Of a DNA stretch of 64,000 nucleotides, positions 1-10,658 are shown piece by piece; positions within the stretch are counted from its first letter, which is position 1, and the number at the start of each line of letters is the position of its first letter. The notes under the pieces were generated by a model that ran no database searches, was not told the origin of the DNA, and saw nothing but the letters and a program-made list of their open reading frames with translations. Both the position numbers and the translations under genes were made by a program. The stretch spans positions 1,922,001 to 1,986,000 of the forward strand of contig CM074759.1 of NCBI GenBank assembly GCA_037355855.1, written 5' to 3'. The stretch comes from Pseudo-nitzschia pungens. Lineage: Eukaryota > Bacillariophyta > Bacillariophyceae > Bacillariales > Bacillariaceae.

Positions 1-1
1 A

Positions 2-3000
2 AGAGTACCACGCGATTTCAAACCCCAGGATGTCAAATCAGGTGAGCCACCATTTGAATCAGTGGATAGTCCCGGGTCATGGAATAGGTACTACTTCGAA
101 CCTAAGTTTAAAGGTGGCAAATATCTCTATCATTTTATGCCAAGTGGATGTATCCCATTCAGAGATGAACAAGTACCCGATGGTGTTGATCTGGGGCCAG
201 TCAGGTACCACCAAGATAGCAGATGGACTTTCTATTACAAAGGATGGAAAGCAGAAACAGGTGTGGATGATTAAAGAACAGGAACCGACAACAATTTATT
301 CCCTACGAGTAGGAAAGGGTGTTTGGACAAAGACAAGCTGATCAAACATGGGTTGACTGTTGAAAGAATTCAGGATGATGACGCGTTATTCTTTTATCAG
401 CTTGTCCTTCCACTACACTATCCGGATAGATCCTGTGTAGAAGGAGACAAGTGATTGTCTTATTATCCACTGGTTACTTGGTTTAGTAACATTTATGCTA
501 ATAGGAAGAATGATGGATACGGGCACCAGATCAAATCTATCTCCCATGATGAGGTGGTTAAATTCGATGGTTGTTTGTTTATGCATGGTGCGTGTGGAGG
601 AGGAAGTAGTCCGGATATCAGGAATAGATGGGATCCAAATTATTGTATGTACAACAAAACAATCGATAAAACTATGTCTTATTGGAGGTGGAGGGAGATT
701 AAAGAGAACCTAAAGGTATCTAATAATTACCAGGAAGAACACAAGATGATTTTCAACCCATCTAGTAATAAGTTCGATTATATTTACAAGGTCCTTGTAC
801 ATAACACAAACTACCTGACAAAAAGAGCAGACCTTGATCTTGTGATAGATGAAACTACCTGGTCATATGGAAGTTTTGGTGGTCTGAATGTTTATCATAC
901 TTCTGGGAATAGGACGAGTCGAGGTGGGCAAACTGCAATCTTATTGGATTGTTATAGGATGCGTCCAAGAGCATACATTCATAGACTGGGCAAGTACAAA
1001 TGCGCTCCTGGATTTACCAGGAGAGGATAGTCCGAAGTTTATGAGTTGATTACAAAGGGTGTTCTACCACAAATTGTGACACGGCAGCGTAGCTACGATC
1101 ACGAATGAATAATTAACTGAATCCCGCATCATGAGAATCGAATATTATATATGGCAATCTACGTTCATGGATACATTATCATATGTGTCTTAATTATTAT
1201 GGTCGAGTCCCAGAAGAGGATATATGCCTAATCGTGGGAATTGACACTGAATCAGCATTTATGGCAGAGCATGCCAAAATGTGGTTATGCTCGCGACCTC
1301 AAATTTTATATGTTTCCATTCTTAATTCGCGTAACAATATTCCGTAAAGTATCTAAACATCACAATATTCACACTACTCCGAAATTTCTACCTTAACGTG
1401 TAACACAAATAGGCCCGGATAAAATATGGAACAAATCACCACACCTGACAGATGATAATTTCTTCAATGGGGATGTTATCCTTGATTGGATGGGTCGGAA
1501 TGGTTTATCGATGATAGGAACTGTTTCGCGTGCGTGTCTTCCGAAAGGTGTACCATCAATCTATTTCCATAAAGACAATGTCCCTCCAAGTAAGAAACAG
1601 AAATCAAGAGTTTCCCGGTTAACAAATCCTATCACTTTAGTCAAGAGATTCTTTTTTTCGCAAAAGACCGATGATAAGAATGAGGAAAAAGAAGGGTACA
1701 ACAAAAAACCGGAATGTCAAAAACCTCCTCTATCCTCAACAAAAGCACCACATAAATCTCCAGCAAATAAAAAAACTACAGGTATACTCCCAAGTTATCC
1801 AGAGACAAGATTCCCTTTTAATCACTCATACCGGAAAGAAAGCAAAATAATATCTGAATGAAAGAAACTAAGGTCGTTGACAACAACAATCGATTATTAA
1901 ACACTTCAAACAAAAAAATAGAAGAAAGAACCACCACAAACACTACGGCCGACAAACCATTGTATACACAAGTCCACTGCAGTTTTCAAAGCACAGGATC
2001 GACGAATATAGGATCCGTTAATTCGGTATCATCATCGCAGTGCTATGTCCAAACAAAGAGCAGAGGCAAAGGAGATAAGAAAAGAAAATGGTGTATAGAA
2101 ATGAATCAGAGTAGAGAACTCTATCTTCACACGTGTGGAAAAATTGATCAAGCAGATTCTATGATAGCAAGAGTACGTCTTACATATTGATCATGGAAAT
2201 ATTATCACACAGCTATCAATCATGCTAAGGTGTTTGCTGTTGCCATTGCTTACTATATCTACAAAGAATGCACAGAAGGAAGCTTAGATCAAACTTGGGC
2301 AAAGAAAAAATCTTGACTGCCCACCAATTTCAATCGAAACTTTCTATTCAAATGATGACATATAACCCACTCAAAAATCTTTATCCAGGAGATTCGTTGT
2401 TACAAAAATTGACAAAAGAGAATAAAGATAGGAGAAAGAAAAGAAATTCTAATTCGACGAGTTCAAAAAAAGGACGTTACTGGAAAAATATTTCCCATGC
2501 GGTAAATGGGGTTAGATGCAATTACCTATCAATGGAGTTGGTAAAAGACGCCATAGATAGTGGTCAGCTATGTATCAAAGGTAAAATATTGAAGTATCAT
2601 GGGATGAATAAGATACCAAACAATAGTGGTAGGGTCTGTTACATGTGTGGGAGGAGATGTTACACCTGTTGTTCTAAATGCACAGATATAAATGGCACAC
2701 CTATTGCTCTTTGTTGCATGTCTTTGACAGAAACAAATGAATTCTTAAACAAGAGACAAAGACCTTGATGGTGTTATCACGAATACCATGATCCAGCATT
2801 TTTTGGAATTGGTAAGAAAGATTTTACAACAGTTAGAACAGATGGTAAAAAATGGATGGGACGTCCAAGAGAGGATGAAGTAAGAACCAACTCAGAATAC
2901 GTCTACTATCTACTCGATTGACGAGATTTGTTAAAGAAAGAAGAAGAACAACAACAAATCATCGAACAAAAGGAACAAGAAGAACAATCGACAAGTCATC

Positions 3001-3182
3001 TGTATTCTAGTACAAAAGAAATCGATTCCGGAACACCTTCTAGTCAAGAAACAAAGAAAATATCAATTACACCCTTATCACAAACAAGAATCAATAAACC
3101 ACCATTATCGCAATCAACAACGGATGAAGAAGATTTGAAAGAGGTGGTATTCAGTACACAGGAAGAGGTGTTCGAACAATAG
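2..3182 (+). pseudogene. Decayed piggyBac-like transposase (5' end outside window)
   Basis: The window opens inside the coding frame. Conserved piggyBac-family (DDE_Tnp_1_7) landmarks appear in order: FFYQLVLP near 390-420, the first catalytic Asp in DLVIDETTW (about 835-870), the second Asp in LTDDNFFNGDVILDWM (about 1445-1490), the third region IDQADSMI (about 2140-2165), and a Cys-rich C-terminal zinc-ribbon-like block (CYMCGRRCYTCCSKC, about 2635-2685) followed by FFGIG. The frame is broken by TAA 272-274, TGA 452-454, TAG 1028-1030, TGA 2188-2190, TGA 2766-2768 and TGA 2919-2921. There are frameshifts near 1860 and 2270-2315, and a solo LTR at 1075-1405. The final stop is TAG 3180-3182. 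The tail (2928-3182) is Gln/Glu-rich. Family assignment is firm; the element is dead. Confidence 0.85.
1075..1405 (+). mobile_element. Solo LTR of the Ty3/gypsy family seen at 42-54 kb
   Basis: The 331-bp segment starts TGTGAC and ends GTGTAACA. It closely matches the LTR at 53498-53820 across its length (shared blocks include TCGAGTCCCAGAA, ATGGCAGAGCATG and GCTCGCGACCTCAAATTTTATATG). It is flanked by the perfect 5-bp target duplication CAAAT (1070-1074 and 1406-1410). Removing the LTR plus one CAAAT rejoins the transposase frame (LPQI-GPDKIW), so the insertion hit an existing transposase gene. No internal retroelement sequence is present, so LTR-LTR recombination removed it. Confidence 0.93.
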
Positions 3183-3227
3183 ATAGATATGCAAATTAGC
3201 GACGTTATATAATAGGTTATTTATGTT

Positions 3228-4306
3228 CTAATTTTCTTTCTTCAATCTCTTCTTAGACTTATTATCATCCTCCTTCCCATTTGATTTAGACGTGATTGGA
3301 CATTCACTGTGAACAAGGTTGAATGGATCGTAAACAATACCATGGTTCATGAGTCTAATAGCTCTTTCTTGCTGTTCTAAAGCAATTGCTTTTGAATTCC
3401 ATCCGGCACCCCATTCTTTATATGCAAATTTTACTGCACAAGAACAGTACGTAGCTTGAGATTGAACTTCCCAACCTCTCACCTTGTGATATATCCCAAT
3501 AAACCACTGCTTCTTATGCTGGAAGGACATTCCTTGTAATTCACCAAGTTCAGAAGCAATAGTGCTTCAAGCCATTGCTACAGCAGTAGCAATGTAGCTT
3601 TTTGACAGGCATGTTGTCAAACCACACCCTAAACAACGACACTCGGCTAGATAACCCAAAGAAGGATGCTCCGAGTACAAATTGATACTCTTCTCTTTCG
3701 ATGCTGCCTTGGATTCTTTATAAAAGAATCGGGCTGCTCCGTCGAGAATAAGATCTTCCGGTGGATCGTAAAATAATCCACTCTTTTTTGATTTGTATAA
3801 GGTGGAACAGTTTTCTTGACAGTAGAGTCGTCGGTTTCTAGTTTATCATCCTTTTCTTTGGTATTCTTTGTATCAAAAAGAGCTCTTGCCTTTGCTTTTG
3901 CCTCTTTCATTCTTTTTGATCTCTGATACAACAATTCAGCTCCCTTCATCAAGACAGAATTTACATTTGGCAGCTCGGGAGATGGTGTTAAAGGTGGAGT
4001 ACGGGGTTGTGGTGGTGGTGGTACAGATATATCCCTCACGACTTCGACTTTCCAACCATAACCTGGATCTAGAAACTTGACTGCTTGCTCTACCTGGCGT
4101 GCCTTTGAAGCCCTGGCTTTGAAAACAGTCCTTGAAGCAAACCCCCTAGCTTTGTAGTCCAACGCCGGTGTGTTATGTTGCTTCCATGATTCTGGACAGG
4201 GGGGGGTTTCCGGTGGTGGCGCCGATAATGGAGAAGCGTCTTCTTTCCTTTTTTTCAAGTCTGGGTAGAGTTCGTCAACTTTGAATTCGGGTGTTTCGAT
4301 TGGCAT
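3228..4306 (-). pseudogene. Broken ORF of unknown function facing the piggyBac-like transposase
   Basis: I do not recognise this protein. The start ATG at 4304-4306 opens a 219-codon frame rich in Pro and Lys (MPIETPEFKVDELYPDL). At the A6 run (plus-strand T6 at about 3783-3788) the sensible reading moves to another frame: SGLFYDPPEDLILDGAARFF, then a Cys-rich stretch AECRCLGCGLTTC. A TGA at 3567-3569 interrupts it, and it resumes with ELGELQGMSFQHKKQWFIG and ends Lys-rich at 3228. Joined, it would be about 360 residues with two lesions. It converges on the transposase pseudogene with only about 45 bp between them, so it may be the accessory ORF of a two-gene transposon. That link is an inference. 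No signal peptide or membrane segment is visible. Confidence 0.5.
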
Positions 4307-5283
4307 GATTGCTTTATTTCTTATTTACTTTCTTAAACTTTTCTTTTTATGAATACAAAGAAACTCCATGTTTCAACAACAACACATCTCCAACACAACG
4401 GAGATTCCTTGTCGTATCATTTCCGACATCATGTGGTAAAAATTTGACAACAACAGATATGAACAGAAGGATTCTCTTAATTTAATTGGACAGTGATTGT
4501 GATCTTGTTAACCAGATCAAGAACAGAATGGTGATTCTTTGACACCATCAGATCAGACCAACACATTCACACCGTCGTCTATCTGGATACAACGAGAACA
4601 CATACCCATTCGAGAAAGATGAGAAGACAGTGTGTCGATGATGGTTGTTTCTTTAAAAAAAGAAGAAAAACCACGACAAAAAACACACGCATGAAGATTG
4701 AATTGAACTAGTCAATACCAGAAAAACTACTAGTAAATGCGTGTGATAACAACAATTCCAAAAATCGACGCATATGCGTCGAGGATAGTAAATTCATGTC
4801 TCAACTTCAGTGAGTATTTACAACAACAAGAGCACATCCGAAGTATATAGAACCATATACCTATGGAAAGAGGAGAGTGAGAGCTCTCTAAAGAGCTCTT
4901 ACTTGTTGTTGCTGGGTGGATACTTTAGTAATCCGAAGTTTTCTCGGATGAGCACGTGCACTCGCACCTAAGTAATTATTTGAAAAAGGGCGCGCAACGG
5001 AAAAAATGAGTGTCATTTCTTTAGTAATCGAGTTATTTCTTTGGTAATGAATTGCATTTCTTTGGCAATGAATTGCATTACTTCGGAATTGCTTCGAATT
5101 GATCCTCCCAGAACGCACAAGGGCACTCACCGGAAAGGGACAAAGCACATGCCAAAATAAAGCTGAGAATGGTCAAATAGACCAATCTCTTGCCAGAGAG
5201 CACACCATGGTGAATATTGAGGCTGTAGATGCCAAAATCCCTGCAAAATGAAGGTGACTTGTAGAACAGAAAACAGAGCTTTT
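4307..5283. other. Gene-free stretch with small palindromes
   Basis: No convincing coding region is visible. The stretch is A/C-rich with scattered AACAACA runs. A 9-bp inverted repeat (CACACGCAT 4684-4692 and ATGCGTGTG 4737-4745) precedes an 18-bp perfect palindrome (4765-4782, centre GCATATGC). About 5030-5095 there is a short direct repeat built on TTTCTTTGG(T/C)AATGAATTGCAT. It lies upstream of the broken ORF on the minus strand and may contain its promoter or a transposon end; neither can be shown. Confidence 0.5.
4765..4782. repeat. 18-bp perfect palindrome
   Basis: TCGACGCATATGCGTCGA equals its own reverse complement. It sits about 460 bp upstream of the minus-strand broken ORF and next to the 9-bp inverted repeat 4684-4692/4737-4745. 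Function unknown. Confidence 0.9.
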
Positions 5284-5530
5284 AGAGCAGGTAGAGTCGC
5301 GCTCGTAGAGGACCTGAAGAAATGGACATGTAGAGCAGGTAGAAATGCGCTTGTAGAGAACCTTGCAGAAAGTGCAACCTCGTGCTGGGCTGCTGTTTGT
5401 CCTCGGCGTCGCCTCGTACAAACAGCAGCCCAGCACTCGGTTGTCGTAGGGAATTGCGCTCGTAGAGAACCCGAAGAAATGAACTTGTAGAGGCAGAAAT
5501 GCGCTTGTAGAGAACCTTGTCGAAAGTGCA
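5284..5530. repeat. Imperfect direct repeat pair, about 85 bp, separated by hairpin A
   Basis: Two related blocks, about 5290-5375 and 5450-5532, share CTCGTAGAG(G/A)ACC, GAAGAAATG(G/A)AC and AGAAATGCGCTTGTAGAGAACCTTG in the same order. Hairpin A (5382-5436) lies exactly between them. Frames through the region are open in several directions only because of repeat composition; I see no real gene. Confidence 0.75.
5382..5436. repeat. Hairpin A: 19-bp perfect arms, 17-nt loop
   Basis: The left arm 5382-5400 is the exact reverse complement of the right arm 5418-5436. The loop 5401-5417 reads CCTCGGC-GTC-GCCTCGT. The same loop core recurs in hairpins B (6726-6835) and C (6849-6937), although the arms are unrelated. 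Confidence 0.93.
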
Positions 5531-6333
5531 GCAAAGCAGCTGCAGCGCAGCAGACGCAGTAGCCACAGCGAAGCAAACTGCAGCCGCACGCAACAGACGT
5601 AGTAGATGCAGCAGAAGCAACAGCGCCAGTATCAGCAGCAGCCGCAGCCACAACAGGAACAACAGCAAGCCGGGAACTTTTCCAACGTACCACCAGCAGT
5701 AGAACTCTTCTCCATGGTGGAAAGCAAAAGGAAGCAGTGGGTGAGTGAATAAGAAACAGCGAGAACGCCACACGCGTCAGCAGCTGCCACCACAGCAACA
5801 GACGCGACGGCACGCCACAGTCGCGGCAAGCAGTCGCAGCGACAGAAGCCACAGCAACAGACGCGACGGCAGCAACGACAGCAACAGACGCGATGGCAGC
5901 AACGACAGCAACAGACGCGATGGCAACAGACGCGACAGCAGCAACGACAGCAACAGACGTGACGGCAACAGATGCGATGGCAACCGAAGCAGACGCCGCA
6001 GTCCAGCAGACGCAGCGAAGAAGCCGCAGACGCAGCAAAAGCAACAGACAGGAGACGCAGCAGCAGACGCAGCATCGGCAACAACAGCAGCAACGCTTTA
6101 GAGGACTTACAGGAGCAGGGGAACTGGGCTTCCCCCATGGTGGTCACCAGCACCAAATTTGCTTTTGAAAACTAATCGATTTCGAAATTATGAGCAATCA
6201 GTGGTGGGATCCAAAAAACAAGCTCACACCATAACACCGTGTAGAAATGTAGCCCTCAGTACTAATTCTACTGAGATCTTCAGTCCCACCTACAAAATGC
6301 GCGAGCCGATCAACAGTCCCGTCCAGCAAAGTA
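5531..6333. repeat. Low-complexity CAG/ACG minisatellite
   Basis: Trinucleotide-like CAG/GCA runs cover about 5531-6090. They contain a clearer array at about 5860-5990 whose unit is close to 27 bp (CAGCAACGACAGCAACAGAC plus GCGATGG), repeated perfectly twice and then in shortened forms. Long frames on both strands encode Gln/Arg/Ala/Ser or Cys/Leu/Arg runs, as expected of such sequence. I do not call a gene. 6100-6333 holds nothing recognisable. Confidence 0.7.
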
Positions 6334-6405
6334 TTGCTCAAAGCACGGAGTTCTCTCTTAATGCGCGCAGGGTGCGCACGACTCGTTTGCTCAAAGCACG
6401 GAGTT
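6334..6405. repeat. 19-bp direct repeat
   Basis: TTGCTCAAAGCACGGAGTT occurs at 6334-6352 and again exactly at 6387-6405, with a GC-rich 34-nt spacer containing GCGCGCAGGGTGCGC. Confidence 0.9.
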
Positions 6406-6725
6406 GTGTGTAAAAATCCCCCCCTCATTTCTCTGATATTCAACTCTGTGTACTGCTCAGCCACAGAGTCCCACGACAAAAAACAAAATTATTACTTCAG
6501 CAACATGATACAGTTTTCGTGTACCAGCGAGTAAAAGTGCAGTACAAGTTTTGGTGTACCGGGATCCAAGTTTTTGTGTACCGGTATCGAAAACACCCTG
6601 CAGCAGCAACAAGCAGCAAGCAACGCTTGCTGGCAAGCGTCCCCTCCAACAGTCCCCTCCATTGTGCTCACCTCGAAACTTCGGATTACGCAACTAATAT
6701 ACCTAACCTCCTTAACCTCCTCCTC

Positions 6726-6835
6726 GTGGTCCACAGAAACAGCAGTGGCTGCAACATCCCCGGCTCTTTTCCCTCGGCTAGCGCCTCGGAAAAAGAGCAG
6801 GGGATGTTGCAGCCACTGCTGTTTCTGTGGACCAC
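6726..6835. repeat. Hairpin B: 36-bp perfect arms
   Basis: 6726-6761 and 6800-6835 are perfect reverse complements over 36 bp. After one mismatch the stem continues (GCTCTTTT 6763-6770 with AAAAGAGC 6791-6798). The loop core is CCTCGGC (6772-6778), TAGC, GCCTCGG (6783-6789). No mismatch in 36 bp suggests a recent origin or a mechanism that keeps the arms identical. Confidence 0.95.
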
Positions 6836-6848
6836 TCGGAGTCGGATT

Positions 6849-6937
6849 GGTTGGCACGTGTCCACCGTAAGTATTGAAATATTCCTCGGCGCGCGCGCCT
6901 CGGAATATTCAACACTTACGGTGGACACGTGCCAACC
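6849..6937. repeat. Hairpin C: 24-bp perfect arms plus imperfect inner stem
   Basis: 6849-6872 pairs perfectly with 6914-6937. An inner stem ATTGAAATATTCC (6873-6885) pairs with GGAATATTCAAC (6902-6913) with one bulge and one mismatch. The loop is CCTCGGC (6884-6890), GCGCGC, GCCTCGG (6897-6903). It begins 13 bp after hairpin B ends. Confidence 0.94.
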
Positions 6938-7803
6938 AAAACAGGAGGTCGGTATATTACTTACAGAAGTTAGGATTAGCCAAAAATCAAAACTAAACGA
7001 TAATATTATTACCAGAAAAAATAATTCTTGGAACGAATCACTGACAATTTTTCAAATGAATCCTACTAGTCAAATAACGGAAATCTTTTGGCGCGTTCCT
7101 TGACATCTCTCACGACTCACATTCGTGAATGAGTGTACTTCAACTGTTTTAAGATTTAAAATGGTATCTACGAAATCACAGATGTTCAATCTGTGGGAAT
7201 TCGAATACTTTTACACGGCACCTGTGCATTGCTCTTTCCCTTTCTTGCTTGTGCTTGTCTTGCAAAGCACGCTCTATCACTGCGACCGCTGCTAAGGCTT
7301 ACTGCAAACCGCCGATCGATAACAAGACCAACGATTGGTTCTTTCGAAAGGCCGAGTTGCAACGTAGACCAACGGTACGGCAACTGATAGAGGCCGGGCA
7401 ATCGATCGATAAGGCACTCGACAGTTACGGTACCGAGCGTCCCGTGTAGTAACGATTTTGCCAAATCTCCAAAATCCAATTTGATCTTCATCGATGCATG
7501 CATGCTGAATGGTTGCGTTTCATTTTTGTTTGTCGTGCAAGGTGGTCTGGAGTTGTGTAGGGTGCAGAGCAGAGCAGAGCAGAGCAGCACACGTGCATGG
7601 ATTTTTACTGGAACAGTAGAAACAAGACTGGTGACCACGAAGGATAACGCATAGTTTCAGAAATACACTAGTGCACAACGTTACGTATCAATATTTACCG
7701 TAAAGAAAGTCTCGACTTCTCATCTACAACACTGCGTCGTAGTGAAGAGGTAACAAAAGTCTACACCAGCCCATGACGGACGTTATCGTGAGGACACTAT
7801 CCA
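6938..7803. other. Intergenic; one weak open frame
   Basis: No confident gene. A short plus-strand frame 7249-7449 reads through ...NDWFFRKAELQRRPTVRQ and ends at TAG; it could be a terminal exon (an AG precedes GCTTACTGC at about 7290), but I do not recognise it. A short AGAGC repeat lies near 7565-7587. The 3' part is probably the promoter and 5' UTR of the OB-fold gene at 7804; no TATA-like or other core element stands out. Confidence 0.4.
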
Positions 7804-9906
7804 ATGGCTCCCCTTACAGTACCGTCTGCTGCTTCTCAGCAGACGACGCAGCCGTTGCGTCGGGCAACATACGTTCATGTTTCAGATCTGATCAGTGCCT
7901 ATAATATCGACCATGCTCAACTGGAGAAAGAAATTGGGAGGGTCAACGCGAAGAGAAGCAAACTTCACGTGAATGTTTCTTCCTTGAATCTTGCCGCGAC
8001 CGCTACGCGGGGTGAAAAAGACGAAACCAGAACAGAAGAGTTGTTTGCTACAGCCAAGAATGAATACAGCTGTGACGACAGCAGTGGTGGCGTTTCTGCT
8101 CCCGACGAAGATACCGATTTGGAATCGACGATTGGAAGTGTTGCTCCGCAAAAAAGGCTGCAGCCACCTCGGGGAGGATTCAATCTCTGTGTGTGAGTAA
8201 GAGCATCATTGGGTTTTCGAGTTGCTTACCTTCGCCCCACCCGTACTTGTTTCTGAATCCTGGCTGTATTCGGTGTGGAAAGCAACGCAAAAGTCATTTG
8301 CACTCACGCATTTTCTCAATCCTTCTGAAAAACAGTCTCGTAGGCAGAATAAATTTGGTGGTGGACAAGAAACGAGTGGACCAGTCACGCGTTCGGCTTG
8401 CAGAGGTAGAGATTGGTGACGAAACAGGCACAGTCTCTCTCCGCGCTCGAGACGATCAAATTGATTTGCTCGAGAGAGTCCGCAGCAGAGGGAAACCGGG
8501 AGCAGTAGTCTTGAGGAATTGCACACTCGAACTCTATCAAGGGAAACACATACGATTGGCTGTGACGAAATGGGGAAAGCTTGCTGAATATCCAGATAAT
8601 GTTTCCAGCACGCCGCCACCCCCGTCCACCATGAACCACGATCCGAAACTTCTCACTCATTGATCTGAGCGTTGTAGCGAGCGAAATAGCGGAGAAGCCC
8701 GCGTCGGAAGCCTCACCCTACGCTAGTAGTGCTTCTGCCACAGCCACCGCTACTGCGTCGTCCAGTGGCAGGCAAACAAAAAAATCCGATCCGGAGACAA
8801 GAACGAGTAGGTCTTCTTCCTCTCCCAAGACATCGTCTTCGTCGAGCAAACAAGGAAAATCGGGTAATAAACACCAGCAACAAACTTCGAGAAAAGGCAA
8901 CAGGTCGTCTCTCAGCGAACAGCGACGTCATGGCAGAGGCAGCCAATACGGAGGATTGAAGATGGATACCAGCCAACCTGCTCGATCTGACCCGATGATG
9001 TATCGTGGGATTCAGGGATACCATACTTATGGCGAACAAGCCGCAGACATGCGAATGCAGCAACAATATCCACCTCATGCAGCGTACGCACATCATTCAC
9101 ACACACACACTCAACCTCAGCGACACCAGGATGCAGCTTCGGCGCAGTTTGCCCTTCATCAGCAGTATGAGATGCAACAGCGACAGTTGCATCATCTCTA
9201 CAGCAGGGACCAGAACAGACAAGTTGGCCAACTTCAACATCAACACCAAGCGCCCTCGCAGCAGACGTCCCCAATGCTTGTTGGTCTCGAGTCCAGCTTC
9301 GATACGTCCGAGATGGGGAACAGCCCGATTTTGGTACCGCCTCCGGAGCACTATTCGCAGTTACAAAAACTCGAAGGTCATTCCAGGATGCAACAAGAGC
9401 CATCCCATGGTACGGCGCCCCACAGTCCGGCAGCATACCCTCCTCTGGGTGCCATGTCTGGCTATCGGATTGGGAAAATGAATCCAGAAGCAACGTCTTT
9501 TGCACCCACCTACCTAAGTGCAGCCCAGGGGACGAGTTCTCAACAGCACATGCCTTATCCACCCCAGTTTTCCCCCTACAACCTGTCACAACAGCAGCAG
9601 CAACAGCAGCAACCGTTCCTTGGTGCCACCATTTATTCGTTGCCTCAGTCCGGGCATCATCCCTCGTTGTTGGTGCCGTCCGGGGTCGGAACCGCACACC
9701 ATCACGGAATTTCCCAAGCCACCGGTTTCGACGCTCCTCGAGAGCAGCACCAGCATCGTGATCCGGGGGCGAACGCACCGCCCATCTCCGCTGCATCGGC
9801 GGGTCAGGGTTCCCACCATCGTCCCCATTACCCTCCGGCGGCAACCGCTCCGAACACCAAAGAATCGAAATCGTCATCGGGAAAGGAAAACATAACGTCG
9901 AAATAG
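7804..9906 (+). CDS. OB-fold nucleic-acid-binding protein, SOSS-B/RPA-like, with long Gln-rich tail (one intron; apparent frameshift)
   Basis: Exon 1 is 7804-8192, the intron 8193-8335 (GTGAGT...AACAG, 143 nt), exon 2 from 8336. Splicing joins GGFNLC to LVGRINLVVDKKRVD in frame. The OB fold covers about residues 115-215: RVRLAEVEIGDETGTVSL, a pattern of SOSS-B/plant OB-fold proteins, then AVVLRNCTLELYQGKHIRLAV-KWGKL. The frame as given stops at TGA 8661-8663, but the expected continuation NFSLIDLSVVASEIAE lies in the next frame from 8635. One extra C in AACCACG (8635-8641) would explain this. The same frame then runs open to TAA 9904-9906: Ser-rich, a short RRHGRGSQYGG box, then a Gln/His/Pro-rich tail. 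Likely role: single-stranded DNA or RNA binding in the nucleus. Whether the frameshift is real or an assembly error is open. Confidence 0.75.
8193..8335 (+). other. Intron of the OB-fold gene
   Basis: The donor GTGAGT follows CTCTGTGT; the acceptor is GAAAAACAG before TCTCGTAGG. It is the only GT-AG choice I found that joins exon 1 (phase 2) to the OB-fold frame of exon 2. Confidence 0.85.
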
Positions 9907-10658
9907 CGATCTCAATGGAATCCAATCGGACAGAACTCGTGGAAAACGGGGGGGGAAACCAAAACGACAAAAATTAGGATGGTATTGACGAGTTCCCACA
10001 GACTCCTACCAACCAAACAGGTCGTTTTTGCGTTGATTATTTGTTCCATCGACCCGAGGACCGACGAATGCACGGCGGAGCACGAACCGTAGATGGTGCC
10101 GTGCGTGCATGCCTGCATGCATGCAGTATCCTACATCACTCGTTGTTCCGCAACCGACCACAAGAATCGTGCGTCACCACCGCCACTACCACGATTCATT
10201 CCTGTGTGCGTTTGTTCCCGAGCATCACAATTATGTTTTATTCTATTCCATTCTATTCCATTCCATTCCATTCCATTCGTTTGCGTGCCGCGGTTCCGAT
10301 TTCCGTGGACACGAGACACGTCCCGGAGTGAGAGCCGAATGGTGCCGCGGCACCGAACCGAACCGAACCGAACCGAAACCCTTCCGACGAAGCAAAGAAA
10401 CGACTCTCGATGCGACCCAATAGCAGCAAGTAGAGCACATCCCAAGACATCATCACAACAATTATAGAAACATGCTGCTGGTTTGGTTGGTTGGTCGAGG
10501 CTGTTAGTTAGAATACTACTACTATAAGCTAAGAAGAAAAATTTGGTGGGTGAACGAATCGAAACTAGTAGCGTACGTGCGGTCGGTCTAGTGTGGATGC
10601 ACGGTATGTTGTTGGTGTGGGTGCGATCTTTGTTTCGCGTTGTCGGCGCTGTTCATCG
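9907..10658. other. Intergenic between convergent genes, with pentanucleotide repeats
   Basis: Downstream of both the OB-fold gene (+) and the Ras-like GTPase gene (-). It contains a (TTCYA)n tract at about 10236-10279 and a (CGAAC)n tract at 10353-10378. Open frames over these repeats are compositional. No gene seen. Confidence 0.6.
10236..10279. repeat. (TTCCA)n / (TTCTA)n microsatellite
   Basis: About nine tandem pentanucleotides, two TTCTA variants followed by TTCCA units. Confidence 0.9.

Noticed and set aside
5127..6044. 305-codon minus-strand frame rich in Val/Ala/Ser and several overlapping frames
   Set aside because: All follow from the CAG/ACG-type low-complexity repeats; no motif, and frames are open on both strands alike.
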